Below, piece by piece: positions 5,719 through 11,347 of a stretch of DNA of 11,347 nt. Made by a program: the position numbers and the translations under genes. Within the stretch, counting starts at the first letter, position 1. Every line of letters begins with the position of its first letter. The DNA comes from an uncultured Clostridia bacterium (GTDB taxonomy: Bacteria; Bacillota; Clostridia; Christensenellales; UBA1242). The notes beneath the pieces are model-generated. The model worked only from the letters and a program-made list of their open reading frames with translations, did no database searches and was not told the origin of the DNA. Location of the stretch: positions 1 through 11,347 of the forward strand of contig CALNBM010000069.1 in assembly GCA_937874195.1 (NCBI GenBank). The letters are read 5' to 3'.

Positions 5719-7894
5719 ATTTATTAAAAAAGTTAAAAAAACTTTTAATGAAAAAGAAGCTAATGCGCTTATTGTTGTGCTTAAATTTTTCGAAGGGTAT
5801 CAATATAAAAGTAATATTTATAATTTGCAATTTTCACTTGGTGTGGCAAATGGCGTTATTGATAATAAACTAGATATTTGCTCGGTTATTGCTAGTTTAT
5901 ATCTTTCACTCATTAAAGAAAACATAGATTATGTGCCTAATTTAGAGGTGTTAGATAACGAAACTAAAAAACTTGTAAAAAGTTTAATTTCAATAGAAAA
6001 ATTAAATATTAGCACGCGCGAACAACAGTTAGATAGTATTAAAAAAATGTTTATAGGTGTGGCAAAAGATTTTAGAGCAATTATAATTAAATTGCTAGCA
6101 GAAGCAGAAAAATTAAATTTTCTTCATGCTTTAACTTGTGAAGAAGTTGAACAATTAATGAAAGGTTATGCCGAAATTTATTCACCAATATCTTCAATGC
6201 TTGGCATGAGCCAAATTAAAAATAAACTTGAGAACGCCACTTTTAAATATTTTAAGCCAAAATTATACATGGATTTATCCAAAGTCCTTAATGAATATTT
6301 TGAAGATAGAAATAAAAATATTGAAAAGGTTATTAAAAAATTAAAAAATGAACTTGAATTTGTTGCTCCTGATTGTGATGTTTACGGGCGTCAAAAGCAA
6401 TTAGCAAGTATCGCAAAGAAACTACAAAACAAAAATATGTCAATTGATAATATTCTGGAACTGTATGGACCAGAAAGAGATTCTAAAAAAATCGAAAACC
6501 TTAAATTTTCGGAATTAAGTTTAACGCATATTGTTGATATTTTAGCAGTGCGCGTTATCGTAAACACTGTTGATGAATGTTATGCAGCACTTGGCAAAAT
6601 AAACTCTGTTTTCAAACCTCTTGGCGACTGTAAAGACTATATAACTCATCCAAAAGAAAATGGTTATCAATCACTTCACACAGTTGTCCTTTTAGAAAAT
6701 GGTGACCCCTTAGAAATTCAAATTCGAACTAAACACATGCACAACTATGCTGAATATGGTTTTGCAGCGCACTGGGCGTATAAGGGTGGAAAAAAAGTTG
6801 ACAAAAACGATGTTAAAATTAATTATATCCGCTCAATTATGGAACTTCATAAAGAAAAATCATCGGACAAACTTCTTGATATTTTAAAAACAGATGTCTA
6901 TAACGGCAGAATTTTTGCACAAACTCCAATTGGCAAAATATTAGAGTTTCCTGATGGTGCCACACCTATTGACTTTGCTTATGCCATTCATTCCAAAGTG
7001 GGAGATTCTTGCGTAGGAGTAAAGATAAATGGAAAAATGATGCCACTTTCCACACAATTAAATAATGGCGATATTGTGGAAATACTAACTAGTGTTACTT
7101 CAAAAGGACCATCGAGAGATTGGTTAAAAATATGTAAGACTGCTTCTGCTAGAAGTAAGATAAACTCGTTTTTCAAAAAAACCATGAAAGAAAATAATAT
7201 CAAGAAAGGTAAAGCAATTTTAGAAGCGCAAGCTAAATCTAAAAACGTAACACTTTCCAAGCTTTTAAAAGGTAATATATTAGCTGATATCATGGACAAA
7301 TATAATTTTTCTTGTGAAGAAGATTTATATGCGTCAGTAGGTCATGGGGGAGTAACAAGTACTCAAATTTTAAATAAAGCAATAATGTTATATAATGCTG
7401 AAATGAAAGGAGCGGAACTTACCAACATTAGCGATATATCTAAAAAAACTAAGTATGATGGGCAAGTGCTAGTCAGGGGATATAGTGATATGTTGACTAA
7501 GTTTGCAAAGTGTTGTAATCCAATTCCGGGCGACGAGATAATAGGATATGTTTCAAGAGGTAAAGGAATTACAATTCATAAAAATGATTGTGAGCTACTT
7601 AAATATAGCGAATTTGACCGCTTAATTGAAGCCAGTTGGAATACGGAAGACACAAGCCAGTTTTTAGCTCTGTTAAAACTATTAGCAGAAAGCAAGAGCG
7701 ATACAGTTTCAAAAATATCCAAAAAATTAAATGATAGTAAAATTGGATTAGTGGGAATTAGTTCCAGAAGTGTTGATAATGGGCAGTTAGGAGTGGACAT
7801 TCAAGTTTTAGTTGCTAATAAAACCGAATTAAATGATGTTATTAATAAATTAAAAGCCTTGCCTTTTGTTTATGAAGTTGTAAGGAACGCATAA
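5708..7894 (+). CDS. rel: (p)ppGpp synthetase Rel with inactivated hydrolase domain
   Basis: Long RelA/SpoT-family alarmone enzyme that transfers pyrophosphate from ATP to GDP/GTP in the stringent response on starved ribosomes. ATG 5708 is chosen because AAAGGA (5697-5702) is 5 nt away; ATG 5702 would overlap that site. It gives 728 aa and an 11-nt overlap with recJ. Order: HD-like domain (about 15-180), synthetase (about 225-360: GRQKQLASI 227-235, DILAVRVIV 277-285, KDYI 309-312, GYQSLHT 319-325, LEIQIRT 335-341, AAHWAYK 353-359), TGS (about 398-462), helical region, Cys-Cys zinc-finger-like segment (CC 602-603) and C-terminal ACT/RRM (about 650-728). The HD hydrolase residues are replaced: the H-D pair by Leu66-Ser67, E-D by Lys70-Glu71, and the later D and N by Ala131 and Lys135. 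About 25 extra residues (about 250-274) precede the synthetase core strand. Synthetase-only activity is inferred. Confidence 0.95.
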   Translation: MINKFIKKVKKTFNEKEANALIVVLKFFEGYQYKSNIYNLQFSLGVANGVIDNKLDICSVIASLYLSLIKENIDYVPNLEVLDNETKKLVKSLISIEKLNISTREQQLDSIKKMFIGVAKDFRAIIIKLLAEAEKLNFLHALTCEEVEQLMKGYAEIYSPISSMLGMSQIKNKLENATFKYFKPKLYMDLSKVLNEYFEDRNKNIEKVIKKLKNELEFVAPDCDVYGRQKQLASIAKKLQNKNMSIDNILELYGPERDSKKIENLKFSELSLTHIVDILAVRVIVNTVDECYAALGKINSVFKPLGDCKDYITHPKENGYQSLHTVVLLENGDPLEIQIRTKHMHNYAEYGFAAHWAYKGGKKVDKNDVKINYIRSIMELHKEKSSDKLLDILKTDVYNGRIFAQTPIGKILEFPDGATPIDFAYAIHSKVGDSCVGVKINGKMMPLSTQLNNGDIVEILTSVTSKGPSRDWLKICKTASARSKINSFFKKTMKENNIKKGKAILEAQAKSKNVTLSKLLKGNILADIMDKYNFSCEEDLYASVGHGGVTSTQILNKAIMLYNAEMKGAELTNISDISKKTKYDGQVLVRGYSDMLTKFAKCCNPIPGDEIIGYVSRGKGITIHKNDCELLKYSEFDRLIEASWNTEDTSQFLALLKLLAESKSDTVSKISKKLNDSKIGLVGISSRSVDNGQLGVDIQVLVANKTELNDVINKLKALPFVYEVVRNA

Positions 7895-9438
7895 TGGAAA
7901 TAGTATCACAAAACGAAAATTTAGTTACCGAATTTTTACTCATTGTAAAACTTTTTTTCACAGACAAAGAAATAGAAAAAAGTGATATGAAAATATCACA
8001 CAGTTATTTATTAAATGAAAGTCAAATTATATCCAAAATAGTTTTTAATAACAATAAGTTTGCTATAAGAACAACAAAAATAGATAGTAACACAGATATT
8101 GCAAAAACTATTAAACATAATGGTAGAATTTTGCTTTATAACGAACTATCAAAATTAACAAAAAAAAGTTTTCCATGGGGCTCACTCACAGGTATTCGTC
8201 CCACAAAACTTTATTATGAACTGCTTGAAATGAAAGATGAAAACTATGCTTTAAGGTCACTAATAAAAAACTATAAAGTTTCTAAAAAGCGCGCGGAACT
8301 ATTAAAGGAAATTATTTATAATCAAAAGCCCTATATTGAAAAATATAAGAAAACTGATTTTTCACGCGGTTCTATAAATGCAGTTGATAATTATGCAACA
8401 CTGCCTTTTCATGAGCAAAAACGAAAAATCAAAAATAGCTTAGAAGTTGTTTATCCTATAAGAAACATTGAGGACAAGTCGTTAGAAATGGGCGGAAATA
8501 TTGATTTATATATTAATATTCCATTTTGTACAACAAAGTGTTATTACTGTTCTTTTATATCTCAACCGCTTGATAAGTGTGGGGGACTAGTTGAACCATA
8601 TCTTAAAGCATTAAGAAAAGAAATTAATGCTACAATTGAGTTTATTAAACATAAAAACTATAAAATAAAAAACATATATGTTGGTGGCGGAACACCCACT
8701 GCAATTAGTGCCGAGGAATTAAACGATGTTTTAAAAGTTATTCCTTGTGAAAGCGGTGAATTCACAGTTGAGTGTGGAAGACCAGACACCATAACAAAAG
8801 AAAAATTAGATGTTTTGAAAAAATATAATGTGAATAGAATTAGTATAAATCCACAAACCTTCAATGATGAAACATTGAAAAAAATTGGCAGAAACCATAC
8901 CAGCGAAGATGTTATAAATGCTATAAACTTAGCACGCAATTATTCTTTTAAAATTAATATGGATTTAATTGCAGGACTTGCAGATGAGAAGATTGAAGAT
9001 TTTAAAAACTCGTTGAAAAAAACAATTAGCCTGCAACCAGAAAACATAACTGTTCACACTCTATCGATAAAAAAATCTTCTCAGTTAAAAAATGAAGGCG
9101 GTGCGGTTTCCAAATTGGAAGAAGTTGAGAAAATGGTGAATTATTCTATTGATATACTCCGCAATCATGACTATAAACCTTATTATTTATATCGGCAAAA
9201 AAACACACTTGGCAATTTTGAAAATATTGGTTATTTTAAAAGTGATTATGTTTGCAAATTCAATATAAACAGCATGGAAGAGTGTTCATCTGTTATCGCG
9301 TGTGGTGCAAATGCCATATCAAAAAGAGTTTATAAAACAACTTACAAAATAGAAAGATATGCAAATATGAGAGATATTAAAGAATATATTTCACGCATTG
9401 AAGAAATTATTGTTAAAAAACATAAATTATTTGATTAA
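7894..9438 (+). CDS. hemZ: HemZ-type radical SAM coproporphyrinogen dehydrogenase-like protein
   Basis: A radical SAM enzyme of the HemN/HemW/HemZ group, 514 aa, close to the usual HemZ length of about 500. The HemZ-specific N-terminal signature WGSLTGIRPTK (95-105) is present, then the iron-sulfur site C-X3-C-X2-C with Cys212, Cys216 and Cys219 (IPFCTTKCYYCSF), the SAM-binding glycines GGGTP (264-268), NRISINPQTF (314-323) and the late motif YLYRQKN (431-437). Members are annotated as oxygen-independent coproporphyrinogen III oxidases, but related proteins can be heme chaperones, and no other heme gene is in view, so the reaction is unproven. The ATG overlaps the rel stop as TAATG, and AAGGA (7882-7886) gives a 7-nt spacing, so translation is probably coupled to rel. 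No clear terminator follows it. Confidence 0.88.
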   Translation: MEIVSQNENLVTEFLLIVKLFFTDKEIEKSDMKISHSYLLNESQIISKIVFNNNKFAIRTTKIDSNTDIAKTIKHNGRILLYNELSKLTKKSFPWGSLTGIRPTKLYYELLEMKDENYALRSLIKNYKVSKKRAELLKEIIYNQKPYIEKYKKTDFSRGSINAVDNYATLPFHEQKRKIKNSLEVVYPIRNIEDKSLEMGGNIDLYINIPFCTTKCYYCSFISQPLDKCGGLVEPYLKALRKEINATIEFIKHKNYKIKNIYVGGGTPTAISAEELNDVLKVIPCESGEFTVECGRPDTITKEKLDVLKKYNVNRISINPQTFNDETLKKIGRNHTSEDVINAINLARNYSFKINMDLIAGLADEKIEDFKNSLKKTISLQPENITVHTLSIKKSSQLKNEGGAVSKLEEVEKMVNYSIDILRNHDYKPYYLYRQKNTLGNFENIGYFKSDYVCKFNINSMEECSSVIACGANAISKRVYKTTYKIERYANMRDIKEYISRIEEIIVKKHKLFD

Positions 9439-9443
9439 ATATA

Positions 9444-9473
9444 TTTACTTTTAAAGAGTGACTGTGTTATACT
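9444..9473 (+). promoter_or_regulatory. rpsO promoter, extended -10 type
   Basis: TTTACT (9444-9449) and TATACT (9468-9473) are 18 nt apart, and TGT before the -10 supplies an extended TGn motif. Transcription would start near 9480, giving a leader of about 78 nt before rpsO. Confidence 0.55.
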
Positions 9474-9479
9474 TGATAA

Positions 9480-9552
9480 ATGCTTATTTCTAGGGGTTTC
9501 GTTTTCTCTAACGGACTTCTTGGGGTATAGCGAATTAAATATTAATTAGGAG
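9480..9552 (+). promoter_or_regulatory. Candidate S15 autoregulatory leader of rpsO
   Basis: The 5' leader can fold into a hairpin with stem 9492-9503 against 9510-9520 and loop 9504-9509. The stem holds a G9495-U9517 pair next to G9496-C9516, the kind of GU/GC motif that S15 recognises in 16S rRNA and in some rpsO leaders. An outer stem can form between TGCT (9481-9484) and AGCG (9529-9532), followed by the Shine-Dalgarno AGGAG (9548-9552). Bound S15 could block initiation there. Known S15 leaders differ between phyla; this fold is drawn by eye. Confidence 0.4.
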
Positions 9553-9557
9553 AAAAC

Positions 9558-9821
9558 ATGATTAAAAAAGAGAAAAAACAAGAAATTATTACTAATTTTG
9601 CTAGAAAAGAAGGCGATACCGGTAGTCCAGAAGTTCAAGTTGCTATTCTTTCAACTAGAATTGCCGAACTAACTGAGCACTTAAAAAGTAATAAAAAAGA
9701 TGCACATTCAAGAAGAGGTTTAATTAAATTAGTTAGCAGAAGAAAGAAATTGATTAATTATTTAGCTAAAACTAATCTAGAAGCAGCAAGGGCTTTAAAA
9801 GAAAAACTAAACATTAGATAA
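9558..9821 (+). CDS. rpsO: 30S ribosomal protein S15
   Basis: S15 is a primary binder of 16S rRNA (three-way junction h20-h22) that starts assembly of the 30S platform. The 87-aa product is close to the usual 88-89. It carries the family signatures EGDTGSPEVQ (18-27), TEHLKSNKKD (39-48) and HSRRGLIKLV (50-59), the basic RRKK stretch and the terminal RALKEKLNIR. AGGAG (9548-9552) stands 5 nt before the ATG, a strong initiation site fitting a highly expressed gene. The rpsO-pnp order that follows is conserved across many bacteria. Confidence 0.97.
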   Translation: MIKKEKKQEIITNFARKEGDTGSPEVQVAILSTRIAELTEHLKSNKKDAHSRRGLIKLVSRRKKLINYLAKTNLEAARALKEKLNIR

Positions 9822-9825
9822 TAAA

Positions 9826-9891
9826 AAGCCTAATTACTGCTTTAGATATCATTATATCGAATTGCAGTAAAATTAAAAAAAATTTAGGTTT
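9826..9891 (+). promoter_or_regulatory. Long intercistronic hairpin between rpsO and pnp
   Basis: Starting 4 nt after the rpsO stop, AAGCCTAA (9826-9833) pairs with TTAGGTTT (9884-9891, one G-U). TTACTGC (9834-9840) pairs with GCAGTAA (9864-9870). GATAT (9845-9849) pairs with ATATC (9854-9858) at the tip. A 13-nt A-rich bulge (9871-9883) lies on the 3' side. The structure could protect the rpsO 3' end or be an RNase III target, as at the E. coli rpsO-pnp junction; that role is inferred. Confidence 0.5.
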
Positions 9892-9948
9892 GAAGCGGTT
9901 ATACTTTGATTAAAATATCACAAGTTAGCACAAACTTCAATTAAAACT

Positions 9949-9979
9949 AAAGGCTGGTTTTATTAATTTCCAGCCTTTT
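9949..9979 (+). terminator. Terminator-like stem before pnp
   Basis: AAAGGCTGG (9949-9957) pairs exactly with CCAGCCTTT (9970-9978) around a 12-nt loop. Only a short T stretch (TTTTAATTT, 9976-9984) follows, so termination is probably partial, allowing some read-through from rpsO into pnp. Confidence 0.5.
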
Positions 9980-9989
9980 AATTTGAAAA

Positions 9990-9998
9990 TGGTATAAT
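9990..9998 (+). promoter_or_regulatory. Possible extended -10 promoter for pnp
   Basis: TGG followed by a perfect TATAAT (9993-9998) makes an extended -10, though no -35 is recognisable 17 nt upstream, where the terminator stem lies. Transcription would start near 10005, inside the pnp Shine-Dalgarno AAAAGGA (10001-10007). Such a transcript would have a leader of about 9 nt with a truncated ribosome site. Confidence 0.35.
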
Positions 9999-10013
9999 TT
10001 AAAAGGATAAAAG

Positions 10014-11347
10014 ATGATAGAAAGAAAAACATTCGAAACAGAAATCGGGGGGAAAAAAGTTAGTGTTGAACTAGGCAAATATGCATTTCAAACTAACGGA
10101 CATTGCATTGTAACTTGTGGTGAAACTATGGTTATGGTGAATGTTACCATGAGTGAAGAACCAAGAGAAGGGCAAGGTTTTTTCCCACTAAGTGTGGATT
10201 ATGAAGAAAAATTATATGCAGTTGGTAAAATTCCAGGTGGATTTAAAAGAAGAGAAGGCAGACCCTCCGATCAAGCAATTCTAACAAGTAGATTAATAGA
10301 TAGACCACTTCGTCCGCTTTTTCCAGACGGACTTTTTAATGATGTGACAATTATTGCAACTCCACTTAGCATAGACCATGATATTTCACCAGAACCTCTA
10401 GCAATGTTTGGAAGTTCCATTGCTTTAACTGTAAGTGATATTCCTTTCAATGGACCAACAGGTAGTGTGGAAGTGGCGCTAGTGGACGGAAAATATTATG
10501 CTAACCCAACCACAGAGATTAAAAATAATAGTTCCATAGATTTAAAAGTTTCGGGAACAAAAGACGCTATTTTAATGGTGGAAGCAGGTTCAAACGAAGT
10601 TAGCGAAGAAGAAATATTGCAAGGTATTTTATTTGCACACACAGAGATTAAAAAGCAAGTTAAATTTCAAGAAGATATTGCAAAAGAGTTAAAAGTAAAG
10701 AAAAACGAAAATTTAGATTTATACACAATTCCGGAAAAACTTACAAAAGATGTTAGAGAATTTGCTTATCCAATTATGGAAAAAGTTATGACAAACTTTA
10801 AACGGTCCGACCGTGATACAGCAGAAAGTATTGCAGAAAAGCAAGTGTTAGAATATTTCAGCGAAAAATACGCTGAAAGTACTCGTGAAATTCTAGATGT
10901 ATTAAATAGCATAAAAAAAGAAATAATGCGTAGTAAAATTCTTAATGATGGTATTCGACCAGATGGCAGAAAAGTTGATGAAATACGCCCAATCTGGTGT
11001 GAAGTTGGATTACTCCCACGAGTTCACGGTAGCGGAGTTTTCACTCGTGGCGAAACTCAAGCATTAACCACGCTAACACTTGGTAGTTTTAGAGATATGC
11101 AAATGTTAGATGGTATTGACGAAGAAGATGAAAAACGCTATATGCATCACTATAATTTTCCAAGTTATTCCACAGGCGAAGCAAAGCCTCCAAGAAGTAC
11201 AGGAAGGCGAGAAATAGGGCACGGTGCACTAGCTGAAAGAGCACTTCTTCCAGTGTTACCAAGCGAAGAAGATTTTCCTTATGCAATTCGCACAGTTAGT
11301 GAAGTGTTAAGTTCTAATGGTTCCACTAGTCAAGCGAGTGTGTGTGG
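10014..11347 (+). CDS. pnp: Polyribonucleotide nucleotidyltransferase (PNPase), 3' end cut by window
   Basis: PNPase degrades RNA 3' to 5' by phosphorolysis, releasing nucleoside diphosphates, and is a core RNA-decay enzyme. Only 444 complete codons are inside the window; the usual protein is about 700, so the end of the second RNase PH core and the KH and S1 RNA-binding domains lie outside. Visible: first RNase PH-like domain (about 10-145: EEPREG 48-53, VDYEEKLYAVGKIPGGF 61-77, EGRPSD 81-86, RLIDRPLRPLFP 93-104, ISDIPFNGP region 139-148), the all-helical linker domain (about 195-300), then the second, catalytic RNase PH domain (RPDGRK 315-320, HGSGVFTRGETQ 338-349, RREIGHGALAERALLP 398-413, and SSNGSTSQASVCG at the edge). 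ATG 10014 has AAAAGGA 6 nt upstream. No frameshift is seen. Confidence 0.97.
   Translation, partial: MIERKTFETEIGGKKVSVELGKYAFQTNGHCIVTCGETMVMVNVTMSEEPREGQGFFPLSVDYEEKLYAVGKIPGGFKRREGRPSDQAILTSRLIDRPLRPLFPDGLFNDVTIIATPLSIDHDISPEPLAMFGSSIALTVSDIPFNGPTGSVEVALVDGKYYANPTTEIKNNSSIDLKVSGTKDAILMVEAGSNEVSEEEILQGILFAHTEIKKQVKFQEDIAKELKVKKNENLDLYTIPEKLTKDVREFAYPIMEKVMTNFKRSDRDTAESIAEKQVLEYFSEKYAESTREILDVLNSIKKEIMRSKILNDGIRPDGRKVDEIRPIWCEVGLLPRVHGSGVFTRGETQALTTLTLGSFRDMQMLDGIDEEDEKRYMHHYNFPSYSTGEAKPPRSTGRREIGHGALAERALLPVLPSEEDFPYAIRTVSEVLSSNGSTSQASVC

Noticed and set aside
9436..9480. Intrinsic terminator after hemZ
   Set aside because: No stem-loop with a T run is present; the rpsO promoter begins within a few bases of the hemZ stop.
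440..11347. Alternative genetic code (TGA as tryptophan), suggested by low G+C and all-TAA stops
   Set aside because: No in-frame TGA occurs in any gene and tryptophan is encoded by TGG, so nothing supports recoding.

Overview
The window is a clearly AT-rich stretch of bacterial chromosome (about 30% G+C by eye). All complete genes lie on the + strand, end in TAA, contain no in-frame TGA and use TGG for tryptophan, so the standard bacterial code fits. The block secD-secF / recJ-rel-hemZ / rpsO-pnp, with HemZ-type radical SAM protein, a long Bacillus-like RecJ and split SecD and SecF, points to an uncultured low-GC Firmicutes lineage (Clostridia or a near relative). The assignment rests on gene order and protein style, not on a marker search.

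Layout. 1-439 is non-coding: two ~60-nt direct repeats 166 nt apart flank a 59-nt inverted repeat, and a good secD promoter follows at 378-406. 440-2816 holds overlapping secD and secF, a very divergent pair. 2817-3327 is a 511-nt non-coding gap with hairpins, a diverged inverted relative of the left-end repeat, a candidate small RNA, a strong terminator (about 3091-3120) and a recJ promoter that leaves almost no 5' leader. 3328-9438 is a tight overlapping operon: recJ, rel, hemZ. 9444-9557 carries the rpsO promoter and a leader that looks like an S15 autoregulatory element. 9558-9821 is rpsO, followed by a long hairpin, a terminator-like stem and the pnp start. pnp runs off the right edge.

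How the genes fit together. SecD/SecF assist Sec protein export; recJ is DNA repair; rel makes (p)ppGpp; hemZ is a radical SAM protein of the coproporphyrinogen dehydrogenase type; rpsO-pnp couples a ribosomal protein to an RNA-decay enzyme, a widely conserved pairing.

The main surprises are losses of key residues in otherwise intact genes. SecD and SecF both appear to lack the transmembrane aspartates (and SecF the arginine) tied to proton coupling. Rel keeps a complete synthetase but has lost the HD hydrolase residues, so this Firmicute Rel should make but not degrade (p)ppGpp. The apt gene usually found between recJ and rel is absent. I see no mobile element, CRISPR array, defence locus, tRNA or rRNA. 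The candidates for undescribed biology are the degenerate SecDF pair, the synthetase-only Rel, and the repeat and small-RNA content of the two gaps.
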